64,000 nt of DNA, taken from the NCBI RefSeq assembly GCF_013624435.2, contig NZ_CP061768.1, positions 3,500,001 to 3,564,000 of the forward strand, in the 5' to 3' direction. The position numbers were made by a program, and so were the translations under genes. The notes below the pieces were generated by a model that saw only the letters and a program-made list of their open reading frames with translations, ran no database searches and was not told the DNA's origin. This DNA comes from Nocardioides campestrisoli. Its GTDB lineage: Bacteria; Actinomycetota; Actinomycetes; Propionibacteriales; Nocardioidaceae. Shown here piece by piece: positions 51,039 to 59,842 of the stretch (positions within the stretch are counted from its first letter, which is position 1; every line of letters starts with the position of its first letter).

Positions 51039-51991
51039 CGGAGGGCTCCTTCGCGGTCGGCGGCCAGCGCGAGGAAGACCGACTCCAGGGTGGCGGTACG
51101 GGCGTCGAGCAGCTCGAGCTCGACCCGGGCGTCCCGGGCGGTCAGCAGCAGCTCGGTCAGGGCCGGCTGCAGGTCCGCGGCGCGGAGCACGGTCCGGTCG
51201 CCGTCGCGGGACACCTCCGCCCCGGCGGGCCAGGCCAGCGGCACGGCGGGCGTGCGGAAGGAGATCTCCGAGGGGTGCCCGGCGACGATCTCGGCCAGCG
51301 TCCCGGCGCGGACGATCTCGCCGTCGCGCATGATCGAGACGTCGTCGGCCAGGGTCTCGGCCTCCTCCAGGTAGTGCGTGGTCAGCAGCACGGTGGCGCC
51401 CTGGTCGCGCAGGCCCCGGACGAGCTCCCAGACGGCCCGGCGGCTCTCGGGGTCGAGCCCGGTGGTCGGCTCGTCGAGCATCACCAGCTCCGGGCCGCCG
51501 GCCAGCGTGCAGGCCAGGTCGACGCGGCGGTGCTCGCCGCCGGAGAGCGCCCGCATCCGGGTGTCGGCGTGCCGGGTCAGGTCCAGCATCTCCAGGGACT
51601 CCTCCACCGGACGGGCGCCGCTCACGGTGCTCGACCACATGGTCAGCGTCTCCCGGACGGTCAGGTCCCCGACGAAGCCGCTGCGCTGCAGCAGCACGCC
51701 CGTACGCCGGCGCACCTCGCCCCGGTCGGCGACCGGGTCCAGCCCGAGCACCCGGACCTCGCCGGCACTGGCCGGGGCGAGGCCCTCGATCACCTCGAGC
51801 GCGGAGGTCTTGCCCGCGCCGTTGACGCCGAGGAGGGCGTGGATGCTGCCGGCGGGCACGGTCAGGTCGATGCCCCGGACGGCGTCGAAGGCGTCGTCGC
51901 CGGTGCCGTAGGTACGACGGAGGCCGCGCACCTCCAGGGCCGGGGTCCCGGTGGGCTCAGCGAGGCTGCGCCCCGCGCTGGTCTGTGTCAT
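51035..51991 (-). CDS. ABC transporter ATP-binding protein (DrrA-like)
   Basis: The 318-residue protein has Walker A ALLGVNGAGKTSALEVIEGL, the signature MRALSGGEHRRVDLACTLAG, Walker B LVMLDEPTTGLDPESRRAVW and the H-loop VLLTTHYLEEAETLADDVSI. The C-terminal 90 residues form the regulatory extension seen in DrrA/CcmA-type exporters. It is the first gene of an operon with permease, kinase and response regulator, all overlapping by four to eight bases. Confidence 0.93.
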   Translation of the reverse strand: MTQTSAGRSLAEPTGTPALEVRGLRRTYGTGDDAFDAVRGIDLTVPAGSIHALLGVNGAGKTSALEVIEGLAPASAGEVRVLGLDPVADRGEVRRRTGVLLQRSGFVGDLTVRETLTMWSSTVSGARPVEESLEMLDLTRHADTRMRALSGGEHRRVDLACTLAGGPELVMLDEPTTGLDPESRRAVWELVRGLRDQGATVLLTTHYLEEAETLADDVSIMRDGEIVRAGTLAEIVAGHPSEISFRTPAVPLAWPAGAEVSRDGDRTVLRAADLQPALTELLLTARDARVELELLDARTATLESVFLALAADREGALR

Positions 51992-52088
51992 GGGTCAACC
52001 TTCTCAACCCCCTCGGGCGCCCACCAGTGCGGCCGATCACCGCGAGACCGGAAGGTGTCACGGGTGGCCCATGACATTCCTCATGAGG

Positions 52089-53090
52089 TCAGCGGCGCAC
52101 CCGGGCCCGGGCGGTGAGGACCACCTTCGCCCGCTGGTGGCCGGCGGCGCGGGCCACCACCGTGACCTTGACCCGCTTGCCGGCCATCGAACGCGTCAGC
52201 CGGAGCGACGGCGTGCCGGCCCGACGTACCTTGGCCCCGCCCACGGACCACCGGTAGCTCACCTTCGCGGCGCTCGGCGCCGGCCGCAGGCCGCGGATCT
52301 TGAGCACCTTGCCCACCCGGGGCTTGCCCGCCAGGCGCGGCTTGCCGAGGGTGACCTGGGGCTTCGGCACCGGCTCCGTCGAGGGCACCGTCACCGGGGC
52401 GGTGCCGAGGTCGAAGTCGATCCCGGTCAGGGTGCCGTCGGAGGCCACGACCAGGTCCACGGCGTCGTCGACGCGGGTGACGTTGTCGTAGTACTCCACC
52501 GGGTAGGTCTCCCCGACCGGGAACACGCCCACCCGGTAGGTGCCGGCGGGGAAGCCGCTGGCCATGTACTCCCCGGACGGCTCGACGAAGGCGTAGTCGA
52601 CCTGCTGCCAGGGTGCCTGCCCCGGGCTGGACGTCCGGGCGAAGACCCGGACGAAGGAGCTCGTCAGCACGCCGCCTGCGGGCAGGACCACCCGGCCGGC
52701 GATCGCCGCGCCCCGGTCGAGCACGACGTCGAGCCACTGCTCGACGCCCTCGGTCAGGGTCACCTGCTGGTGCTGGACCAGGTGGTCGATCTGCTCCAGC
52801 TCGACCCGGTAGGTCCCGGCCGGGATGCCGGTCACGCTGTACTGGCCGAAGTAGTCGGTGGTCGCCTGAGCGATCGTGTCCCAGCGCCCGGCTCCGGGCT
52901 TCTGGACGCGGACCGAGGTGTGCGTGGACGGCACCCGGCCGTCCTCCCCCACCACCCGGCCGGTCAGCGTCGCGCCGACGGCCGCCGAGGCGGGCGCGAG
53001 CGTGGCCGACCCGGCGAGCGTCAGCCCGGTCAGCGTCAGCAGCGCGGCGAGCGAGGTGGACAGAAGTCGTCGGACGACCGTGTTGAGCAT
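52089..53090 (-). CDS. Secreted protein with carboxypeptidase-regulatory-like repeats
   Basis: ATG at 53090 gives 333 residues with a signal peptide (LLSTSLAALLTLTGLTLAGS). Two beta-sandwich repeats of the carboxypeptidase-regulatory type follow (YFGQYSVTGIPAGTYRVELE; SGEYMASGFPAGTYRVGVFP), each with an AGTYRV strand. The C-terminal part (KPRLAGKPRVGKVLKIRGLR; VSYRWSVGGAKVRRAGTPSL) is an Ig-like module found at the ends of many Nocardioides exported proteins. No enzyme motif is seen. A cell-surface or matrix role is inferred. Confidence 0.78.
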   Translation of the reverse strand: MLNTVVRRLLSTSLAALLTLTGLTLAGSATLAPASAAVGATLTGRVVGEDGRVPSTHTSVRVQKPGAGRWDTIAQATTDYFGQYSVTGIPAGTYRVELEQIDHLVQHQQVTLTEGVEQWLDVVLDRGAAIAGRVVLPAGGVLTSSFVRVFARTSSPGQAPWQQVDYAFVEPSGEYMASGFPAGTYRVGVFPVGETYPVEYYDNVTRVDDAVDLVVASDGTLTGIDFDLGTAPVTVPSTEPVPKPQVTLGKPRLAGKPRVGKVLKIRGLRPAPSAAKVSYRWSVGGAKVRRAGTPSLRLTRSMAGKRVKVTVVARAAGHQRAKVVLTARARVRR

Positions 53091-53153
53091 GCTTCCCCCA
53101 GGCTGTTCTGCGACCGTCACCGCGACAGCCGAGCCGCAGGCTAGCGGAGTTCC

Positions 53154-54494
53154 TCAGATTCCGTCGTCGGCCAGGCCGGGGCGCACCCAGGGCCGTCCGG
53201 CGCGCATCTGCTCGACCGCACCCGGGTGCACCCGGCGCAGGTGGGCCACCGCGCGCCGGCGGTAGCGCACCACCTGGACGGCACCCAGGACCCAGAAGAC
53301 GTACTGGGTGGCCATCGCGAGCCGGAAGTCCCCGAGGTCGTAGGCGCCCATCCCGCCAGGCTCGCTCAGGTCGAGCACCACGCCGATCGCGGCCATCGTG
53401 AGCAGCGAGGCGACGAAGCCGCCCACGTTGACGATGCCGTTGGCGCGGCCGAGCGCCTGGGCCGGGGTGAAGGTCCGGGCCAGGTCGAAGCCGATCATCG
53501 ACGCCGGCCCGCCGCTGGCGGTGGCGAAGGCCGTCACCACCAGCAGCCAGGTCGGGGACGGCTCGGAGCGGAGCAGCACCGCCGCCCACGCGAGCGCCAT
53601 CGCGGCGACGATGCCGAGCACGATCCAGGAACGGTAGAACGGCCACCGCGCGACGGCCGCGCCGAGCACCAGGCCGCTGAGCACCACCCAGGCGATCATC
53701 ACCATCATCAGGGTGCCGGCCGCCACCTCCGACCAGCCCTGGCCACGGACCAGGAACGGGAACCCCCACAGCAGGGCGAAGACCGTGCCGGAGAACTGGG
53801 CGACGAAGTGGGTCCACATGCCCAGCCGGGTGCCCGGGTTGCCCCACACGGTGCGCACCGAGCGGGCCAGGGCCCGCAGCTTGACCCGCACCACCTCGTC
53901 GGTGCGGTACGGCGAGTCCTTCACCACCAGGGCCACCACGACCAGCAGCACCACGCCCACGCTGGAGGCGGCGCCGAAGGTGCCGGTCCAGCCGAGGTGC
54001 TCGAGCAGCAGGGTGAGCGGGGCGGCGGCGACGATCGAGCCGAGCTGCCCGCCCCACCCGGTGACCTGGGTGACCATCGGCGCCTGGCGGACCAGGAACC
54101 AGGCGGCGACCAGCCGGATCACGCTGACGAAGACCATCGCGTCCCCGGCGCCGAGCACGGCGCGGGCCAGCACCCCGACGCCGAAGGAGGTGGAGAAGGC
54201 GAAGACCAGCTGACCGGCGGTCATCAGCACCAGCCCCGCCAGCAGCAGCGCGCGGGAGCCGAACCGGTCCAGCAGGACGCCCACCGGCACCTGCATGCCC
54301 GCGTAGACCACCAGCTGGAGCACGGTGAAGAAGGCGAGCTGGGTGGCGTTGATCCCGAACCGCTCCGAGGCGAGCAGGCCGGCGACCCCGAGCGAGCTGC
54401 GGTGGAAGACGGCCAGCACGTAGACGGCCATCGCGGCCAGCCAGATCCCCCACGCCCGGCGGCCGCCGATGTCGTGGACCTGGGTACGGGACAT
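53154..54494 (-). CDS. MFS transporter
   Basis: ATG at 54494 gives 446 residues and 12 helices. The N-terminus shows IWLAAMAVYVLAVFHRSSLG, YAGMQVPVGVLLDRFGSRAL (MFS motif A) and LGAGDAMVFVSVIRLVAAWF. The central loop (YRTDEVVRVKLRALARSVRT) is basic. The pattern resembles nitrate/nitrite or sugar-phosphate type MFS, but no substrate motif is decisive. It lies 50 bases past the pyroglutamyl-peptidase-like gene on the same strand, so it could be the last gene of the 5-oxoproline operon or stand alone. Confidence 0.8.
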   Translation of the reverse strand: MSRTQVHDIGGRRAWGIWLAAMAVYVLAVFHRSSLGVAGLLASERFGINATQLAFFTVLQLVVYAGMQVPVGVLLDRFGSRALLLAGLVLMTAGQLVFAFSTSFGVGVLARAVLGAGDAMVFVSVIRLVAAWFLVRQAPMVTQVTGWGGQLGSIVAAAPLTLLLEHLGWTGTFGAASSVGVVLLVVVALVVKDSPYRTDEVVRVKLRALARSVRTVWGNPGTRLGMWTHFVAQFSGTVFALLWGFPFLVRGQGWSEVAAGTLMMVMIAWVVLSGLVLGAAVARWPFYRSWIVLGIVAAMALAWAAVLLRSEPSPTWLLVVTAFATASGGPASMIGFDLARTFTPAQALGRANGIVNVGGFVASLLTMAAIGVVLDLSEPGGMGAYDLGDFRLAMATQYVFWVLGAVQVVRYRRRAVAHLRRVHPGAVEQMRAGRPWVRPGLADDGI

Positions 54495-54544
54495 GCGGCG
54501 AGTCTGCCGCACCCCCGGACCCAGGTCCTCGGCGCTCCCCCGGC

Positions 54545-56167
54545 TCAGGACGTCCTGGCGACCACGTGCACGAGCCGGCGCGTCTGGTCGACGATGGCGT
54601 TGCGCCACTGGTCGAACAGGTCGTCGCTGGGCGCGAAGTCGGAGCGGAAGTGCTGCATGTCGGGGGTGTGGATGTGGCCGGCCGGGATCTTCAGCCCCAG
54701 CCGGTCGCGGAGCAGGGTGTTGCGGTAGGCGGACTCGTTGGACAGGTAGGTGCCGCCGGCGCCGGAGAAGGCGCAGGAGCCGGCCGGCGGCGGCGTCGGC
54801 TCGGCCGTCGGCGGGTAGGTCACCTGCCGCTGGTCCACGGCCACGGTGGCCGCGTCGGTGCAGCGCGGGAAGTAGGAGTAGTTGGTGTTCCAGACCACAC
54901 CGAAGGCCACCGAGGGGTCGGGCCAGGTGGACCCCTCAGGGCGAGGCACCGAGGCACCGGTGTCCGCGTTGATCATCCGGCCGATCGGCAGGGACGCGCT
55001 GGTCCACTGCGGCGGGTCGTGGAGGGTGCGACCGCCGCCCCAGCGCTTGACGACCCGGGTGTTGCACTCGGGGTTGTCGACCGCCAGCTGGAGGCGGTCG
55101 CCGACGCGCTGGCAGCCGGCGTACCGGTCGTTGCCCAGCGAGAGACCGTGGTAGCGGCTGTTCCACTGCTCCAGGTTGAACTGCGAGCCGCCGGCCTGGG
55201 AGACGGTGATCGAGGCGTCCAGCCGCCGCTTGCCCGGGCGCATGAACGGGCCGACGGTGTCCTCGAGGTAGCCCCGCTCGAACTCGGGATAGCTGACCGG
55301 CAGGGTGTAGGCCTCGATCGAGGTGACCTTGCCACCCTTGGCGCGGTGCCGGGTGCCGTCGAGGGCGAGCGCGGTCGCGCCGGAGGGGTTGCCGTGGCGG
55401 ATGTTGTTGCCGACCGTGCCCGCCGCGGGCCCGGTGGTGCCGCCGTCGAGGGTGTAGGGATCGAACCCGCTGACGAGGGTCCGCTTGACCTTCTTACCGA
55501 CCGGGAAGTCGATGTCCAGCATCCCGCGGGCCGCCTTGTCGAAGGCGTCGACCAGGTCGGCGCGCTTCCGGCCGCCGAGCCGGAACCCCGGGTCCCACTG
55601 CCGCAGCACGGCCTTGGCCTCCGTGCGCACCCAGTACAGCGGCCGGTCGTCGCTGGCCGGCAGTCGGCCCCGCACCTTCCCCTTCTCCTGGGCGCGGGCC
55701 ACGGCCCGGTCCCAGAGCGCCCCACCGCGCTTCTCGACGTACGCCGTGGCGTCCTCGAGGCTGTCGGCGCGGCACAGTCCGGTGGCGAAGCTGCGGGTCC
55801 AGCCCCCGAACCCGCCGCCCTCGACCATCGTGCGGGCCCAGGTGCGGGCCGCGGGCCGGCTGGGGTCCCAGGCGGCGGGGAGCACGGCGGTCAGCCGGGT
55901 CTCCTCCGGGGTGACCCGCCGGTCCCGGTCGGTGCATCCGGCCGGGGCGAACCCGGCGACCAGCCGGGAGAGCTCGCGGGTGGGCTTGACGAGGGCGGTG
56001 ACCGCGGAGTCGTCCGCCGCTCTGGTCGCGGTGGACACCGCGACTGGCGGGGCGGAGGCGGCGGTGGCGGCGGGGAGGAGGGTGAGCGCCAGGACTCCGG
56101 CGCCGATCCCGGCGCCGGTACGACGCAGGTGGGTCCTGGCCCGAGCGGGCAGACGTGCGTGCAGCAT
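54545..56167 (-). CDS. Secreted pyroglutamyl-peptidase-like (C15) protein with Ser in place of catalytic Cys
   Basis: The 540-residue protein has a signal peptide (GIGAGVLALTLLPAATAASA), about 180 residues of unknown identity, then a C15 peptidase-like domain. The family opening is TLVSGFDPYTL (233-238 for SGFDPY). TVSQAGGSQFNLEQWN resembles the catalytic-Glu segment of pyroglutamyl peptidase I (Glu333). GAGGTYLSNESAYRNTLL aligns with AGTFVCNHLFYGL, but the nucleophile Cys is Ser476. GHIHTPDMQ matches GFIHIP with His500, and the 24-residue Ser-His spacing equals the known Cys-His spacing. Codon 54742-54740 is TCC. It follows pxpC in the same operon. It may be a serine-type peptidase, a binding protein or inactive. 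Confidence 0.7.
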   Translation of the reverse strand: MLHARLPARARTHLRRTGAGIGAGVLALTLLPAATAASAPPVAVSTATRAADDSAVTALVKPTRELSRLVAGFAPAGCTDRDRRVTPEETRLTAVLPAAWDPSRPAARTWARTMVEGGGFGGWTRSFATGLCRADSLEDATAYVEKRGGALWDRAVARAQEKGKVRGRLPASDDRPLYWVRTEAKAVLRQWDPGFRLGGRKRADLVDAFDKAARGMLDIDFPVGKKVKRTLVSGFDPYTLDGGTTGPAAGTVGNNIRHGNPSGATALALDGTRHRAKGGKVTSIEAYTLPVSYPEFERGYLEDTVGPFMRPGKRRLDASITVSQAGGSQFNLEQWNSRYHGLSLGNDRYAGCQRVGDRLQLAVDNPECNTRVVKRWGGGRTLHDPPQWTSASLPIGRMINADTGASVPRPEGSTWPDPSVAFGVVWNTNYSYFPRCTDAATVAVDQRQVTYPPTAEPTPPPAGSCAFSGAGGTYLSNESAYRNTLLRDRLGLKIPAGHIHTPDMQHFRSDFAPSDDLFDQWRNAIVDQTRRLVHVVARTS

Positions 56168-56220
56168 GGGTGTGTTCCTTACGTGGGGTGGAGTGTCTCC
56201 GAGCAGAGGGACTCGCGTGG

Positions 56221-57123
56221 CTACGTGTCGGTGACCACCCCCGTGACCACCCCCGTGACCACCCCCGTGACCGCTGCCGACCGGGAGGCGCTGAAGGCCA
56301 CCTCCTGGCCGGGTCGCAGCTGGGCGCACCGGTCGACGTCCTCGTCCTCGACGTAGCCGATGACCGGGTAGCCCCCGGTCACCGGGTGGTCGGCGAGGAA
56401 GAGCACCGGCAGACCCGAGGGCGGCACCTGGATCGCGCCGCGCAGCATCCCCTCGCTGCTCAGCTCCCCCTCGCGGGTGCGGGACAGGGGCTCGCCGACC
56501 AGCCGCACGCCGACCCGGTTGGACTCCGGGTCGACCGTGTAGGTCTGCGACAGGAGCAGGGCCCACGCCTCGTCGTCGAACCAGTCGCGTCGCGGACCCG
56601 GGCGTACCGGCAGCACCATCCGCTCCCCGGTCGGCTCCGGCACCGGCGCGACGTCGACGTTGGGCAGCGGCCGGTCCGTGGTGCCGACCGGCAGGACGTC
56701 GCCCGCCTGGGGCACCTTGGGGCCCAGCCCCGCGAGCACGTCGGTGGCCCGGCTGCCGAGCACCGGGTCGACGTCGATCCCGCCGCGGAACGCCACGTAG
56801 GTCCGCAGGCCGGCGGCGGGCATCCCCAGGGCGAGGGTCTCGCCCGCGGGCAGCAGGAACGGGGACAGGTGCGGGAACCGGCCGGAGCACCTGGCCCCCG
56901 AGGTGGCGACCATGACGTCGGTGTCGGTGGTCACCTCGAGCCCTCCGAAGGTCACCTCCAAGGTCGCCAGCGTCGGGTGGTTGCCGACCAGCGCGTTGGC
57001 CAGCCGGTGGGCGCCACGGTCGCAGGCGCCGGAGCGGCCGATGCCGAGTGCTGCCTGGCCCGGTCGGCCGAAGTCCTGCACGGTGGTCAGGGGGCCGGGC
57101 TCCACCACGGTCAGGGCGGTCAT
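56221..57123 (-). CDS. pxpC: 5-oxoprolinase subunit PxpC (biotin-dependent carboxyltransferase family)
   Basis: The 300-residue protein has the KipA/PxpC motifs PGPLTTVQDFGRPGQAALGI, GRSGACDRGAHRLANALVGN, GLRTYVAFRGGIDVDPVLGS, and SSEGMLRGAIQVPPSGLPVL followed by FLADHPVTGGYPVIGYV. With PxpA and PxpB it forms the ATP-dependent 5-oxoprolinase that opens pyroglutamate to glutamate. The last 16 residues are a 4-residue tandem repeat (VTGV), encoded by 12-base repeats. The ATG overlaps the pxpB stop by four bases. Confidence 0.93.
   Translation of the reverse strand: MTALTVVEPGPLTTVQDFGRPGQAALGIGRSGACDRGAHRLANALVGNHPTLATLEVTFGGLEVTTDTDVMVATSGARCSGRFPHLSPFLLPAGETLALGMPAAGLRTYVAFRGGIDVDPVLGSRATDVLAGLGPKVPQAGDVLPVGTTDRPLPNVDVAPVPEPTGERMVLPVRPGPRRDWFDDEAWALLLSQTYTVDPESNRVGVRLVGEPLSRTREGELSSEGMLRGAIQVPPSGLPVLFLADHPVTGGYPVIGYVEDEDVDRCAQLRPGQEVAFSASRSAAVTGVVTGVVTGVVTDT
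56231..56272. repeat. 12-base tandem repeat at the pxpC 3' end
   Basis: Three full copies of gtgaccaccccc and a half copy follow directly. On the coding strand they read GGGGGTGGTCAC and add VTGV units to the C-terminus. The G-runs could form a quadruplex. Confidence 0.85.
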
Positions 57124-57725
57124 CGGGCCTCCACGAACCGGACCGGCGAACCCGGCACCAGCAGGGCCGGGGGGTCACGGTCGGGGTCGAAGACGTCGAC
57201 CTCCGCGTGGCCGACGAGCTGCCAGCCGCCCGGCGACTCGCGTGGGTAGACCCCGGTGAACTCGCCGGCGAGCCCCAGCGAGCGGGCCGGCACCTTGGTC
57301 CGGGGGCTGGAGCGACGCGGCACGTCCCAGTCGAACCGGGAGCCGGTCAGGTAGCCGAACCCGGGCGCGAACCCGCAGAAGGCGACCGTCCACTCCTCCT
57401 CGGCGTGCCGGCGCACCAGCTCCTCGGGAGTGCAGCCGAGCAGGTGCGCGGCGTCGGAGAGGTCCTCGCCGTCGTAGCGCACCGGGATCTCCACCGGTTC
57501 TCCGCCGACCCCGGCGTGCTCGGCCGGCTCGACCTGCCGCAGCCGCGCGGCCAGCGGGGCCAGCTCCGTGCCGCGGTCGGCGACCACCAGGATGGTGCGG
57601 CCGGCGGGGACCAGGTCGAGGACCGGCAGGTCGGCCTCCTGCAGCGCGGCGTACCGAGCGAGCACCTCCTCCAAGGAGTCCAGCTCCAGCAGCAGGCCTC
57701 GGCTCCCGCTCGGCAGGATCCGCAT
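57120..57725 (-). CDS. pxpB: 5-oxoprolinase subunit PxpB
   Basis: ATG at 57725 gives 201 residues. The allophanate-hydrolase-subunit-1 fold has EIPVRYDGEDLSDAAHLLGC, EEWTVAFCGFAPGFGYLTGS, the Arg/Ser-rich VPRRSSPRTKVPARSLGLAG and VYPRESPGGWQLVGHAEVDV. PxpB is the KipI-like partner of PxpC. It follows pxpA by four bases and overlaps pxpC by four. All family landmarks are visible. Confidence 0.94.
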   Translation of the reverse strand: MRILPSGSRGLLLELDSLEEVLARYAALQEADLPVLDLVPAGRTILVVADRGTELAPLAARLRQVEPAEHAGVGGEPVEIPVRYDGEDLSDAAHLLGCTPEELVRRHAEEEWTVAFCGFAPGFGYLTGSRFDWDVPRRSSPRTKVPARSLGLAGEFTGVYPRESPGGWQLVGHAEVDVFDPDRDPPALLVPGSPVRFVEAR

Positions 57726-57729
57726 CGGC

Positions 57730-58506
57730 TCAGGAGGCCGGGGCGAACGGGGCGAGCCGGACCCCCGCCTGCTCGAGCCCGGCACGCACCTGCTGGGCGA
57801 TCGCGACCGCGCCCGGGGTGTCGCCGTGCACGCAGATCGAGTCGGCGCGCAGGGTGAGCGGGTCGCCGTTGACGTCCTCGATCGGCTCCCCCGCCGCCAT
57901 CGCCACGCAGCGGCGGGCGATGGCGCCCGGGTCGTGCAGCACCGAGCCCGGCTGCTTGCGCGAGACCAGGTGCCCCTCGGGGGTGTAGGCGCGGTCGGCG
58001 AACGCCTCGTGGGCGGTACGCAACCCGGCCGCCTCCGCCTGCCGCAGCACCTCGGAGCCGGGGAGCCCGAGCAGCACCAGCGAGTCGTCGTACGCCTTGA
58101 CCGCCGCGACCACGGCGGCCGCCTGGACCTCGTGGGTGACGATGGTGTTGTAGAGGGCACCGTGCGGCTTGACGTAGGTCACCCGCTGCCCGGCCGTGCG
58201 GGCCAGCCCGTCCAGCGCGCCGATCTGGTAGACCACCTCGTCGGTCAGCGTCTCGGCGTCCATGTCGATGAAGCGGCGGCCGAAGCCCATCTGGTCGCGG
58301 TAGGCGACGTGCGCGCCGATCGCCACGCCGCCGCTGCCGGCCTGCCGGGCGACCCGGCGCATGATCGACGGATCGCCGGCGTGGAAGCCGCAGGCCACGT
58401 TGGCGCTGGTGACGACGGAGAGCAACGCCTCGTCGTCCCCCATCGCCCAGCTGCCCAGGCCCTCGCCCAGGTCGGAGTTGAGATCGACGGTCGTGGAGCT
58501 GGTCAT
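57730..58506 (-). CDS. pxpA: 5-oxoprolinase subunit PxpA (LamB/YcsF family)
   Basis: The 258-residue protein has [80 protein letters not shown] and a late [20 protein letters not shown], the complete YcsF pattern with its Asp/His active-site residues. PxpA hydrolyses the activated 5-oxoproline in the Pxp complex. It starts 10 bases after the transporter gene. Confidence 0.96.
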   Translation of the reverse strand: MTSSTTVDLNSDLGEGLGSWAMGDDEALLSVVTSANVACGFHAGDPSIMRRVARQAGSGGVAIGAHVAYRDQMGFGRRFIDMDAETLTDEVVYQIGALDGLARTAGQRVTYVKPHGALYNTIVTHEVQAAAVVAAVKAYDDSLVLLGLPGSEVLRQAEAAGLRTAHEAFADRAYTPEGHLVSRKQPGSVLHDPGAIARRCVAMAAGEPIEDVNGDPLTLRADSICVHGDTPGAVAIAQQVRAGLEQAGVRLAPFAPAS

Positions 58507-58516
58507 GCGGGCCTCC

Positions 58517-59758
58517 TCAGCCGGTGACGAGCTCGATCGCGGGACGGATCGAGTTGAACGCCAGGTAGATGGTGACCAGCCAGGCGGCGGTGCCGATCCC
58601 GGCGAGCCACTTCGGGTAGTGGTAGCCGTGCAGCAGGTCGCGGCGACGCCAGGCGACCCACATCATCACCCCGATGCCCACCGGCAGCAGGATGCCGTTG
58701 AAGGCGCCGGCGAAGACCAGCAGCTGCGCCGGGGCGGCGCCGATGATCAGGAACAGCGCGACCGAGACCACGATGAACCCGACCACCAGCAGGTTGGTGG
58801 TGCGCGGCGGTGTGCGCCGCGAGGTGAGGAAGGTGATGGTCGTGTACGAGACGCCGATGACGCTGGTCAGGGCCGCGGCCGAGAAGACCACCCCGAACAT
58901 CCGGTAGCCGACGTCGCCGGCCGCAGCCTGGAACGCGCTGGCCGCCTGGCTGTCGGGGTCCAGCGCCGTCCCCGAGCTGACCACCCCGAGGATCGCCAGG
59001 AAGAGGACGACGCGCATGACGCCGGTGACCACGATGCCGGTGATCGCACTGCGGTTGAGCTCGCCGACCCGCTCCTGGCCCGTCACGCCGGCGTCGATGA
59101 GGCGGTGCGCCCCCGCGTAGATGATGTAGCCGCCGATGGTCCCGCCGATCAGCGTGGTGATCGCCAGCGCGCTGAACTCGTCGGGCACCACCGTGTTCTT
59201 CAGGGCGTCCCCGACCGGTGGCCCGGAGGTGAGCGCGACATAGAGGGTCAGCAGGATCATCACCGCGCCGAGCAGCACCACGATCCGGTCCATCGCGACC
59301 CCGGCCCGCTTGGAGAGGAAGATGCCGACGGCCACGACCGACAGGATCACGGCGCCGATCTCTGCGTCCAGGTCGGTCATGATGTTCACGCCGAGCCCGG
59401 CCCCGCTGACGTTCCCGATGTTGAAGACGAGGCCGCCGGCCAGCAGCAGCCCCGCCATCAGGTAGCCGAGCCCGGGGAGGGTCGCGTTGCCCAGCTCCTG
59501 GGCGCGCATCCCGGAGACCCCGATGACCCGCCACACGTTGGTCTGGATGGCGATGTCGACCAGGATCGAGATGAGGATCGCGAAGGCGAACGCCGCGCCC
59601 AGCTCGACGGTGAAGTTGGCGGTCTGGGTGATGAACCCCGGGCCGATGGACGAGGTGGCCATCAGGAAGATGGCGCCGAGCAGGGTGCCCCTGCTGGTGG
59701 GACCGAGCGACTTGCCCTGGTCCTCGGCGGCTACACCGGGTGAGCTCTCTCCTGCCAT
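58517..59758 (-). CDS. NRAMP-family transporter of the 5-oxoproline operon
   Basis: ATG at 59758 has GGAAGG seven bases upstream (413 residues). About 11 helices are visible. The NRAMP-like [20 protein letters not shown] starts the first, but the metal-binding DPG motif of divalent-metal carriers is not evident; the position reads [26 protein letters not shown] resembles the NRAMP family end. NRAMP-related carriers are frequent beside pxpABC and probably import 5-oxoproline or a related acid rather than metal. That substrate is inferred from context. A GntR operator overlaps its promoter. Confidence 0.8.
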   Translation of the reverse strand: MAGESSPGVAAEDQGKSLGPTSRGTLLGAIFLMATSSIGPGFITQTANFTVELGAAFAFAILISILVDIAIQTNVWRVIGVSGMRAQELGNATLPGLGYLMAGLLLAGGLVFNIGNVSGAGLGVNIMTDLDAEIGAVILSVVAVGIFLSKRAGVAMDRIVVLLGAVMILLTLYVALTSGPPVGDALKNTVVPDEFSALAITTLIGGTIGGYIIYAGAHRLIDAGVTGQERVGELNRSAITGIVVTGVMRVVLFLAILGVVSSGTALDPDSQAASAFQAAAGDVGYRMFGVVFSAAALTSVIGVSYTTITFLTSRRTPPRTTNLLVVGFIVVSVALFLIIGAAPAQLLVFAGAFNGILLPVGIGVMMWVAWRRRDLLHGYHYPKWLAGIGTAAWLVTIYLAFNSIRPAIELVTG

Positions 59759-59813
59759 GACCACGCCTTCCGAGAATGGTGGACCGGATCGCCGAGCCCG
59801 ATCGTGGTGCTCG

Positions 59814-59842
59814 AACCTAGCGATTGTTGAACAATCAGTCCA
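59814..59842 (-). promoter_or_regulatory. Promoter and 15-bp operator of the 5-oxoproline operon
   Basis: On the minus strand TGGACT (59842-59837) and TAGGTT (59819-59814) are 17 bases apart. The spacer contains the perfect palindrome gattgttgaacaatc (59822-59836; the two arms are seven bases around one central base). A repressor bound there would block RNA polymerase. The adjacent GntR protein is the likely binder. Confidence 0.7.

Noticed and set aside
53154..54494. MFS gene as the 5-oxoproline importer
   Set aside because: It is on the same strand and 50 bases away, but no feature ties it to that substrate and the NRAMP-type carrier sits inside the operon.
56231..56272. CRISPR-like array
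   Set aside because: The units are 12 bases, directly contiguous and coding, with no spacers.
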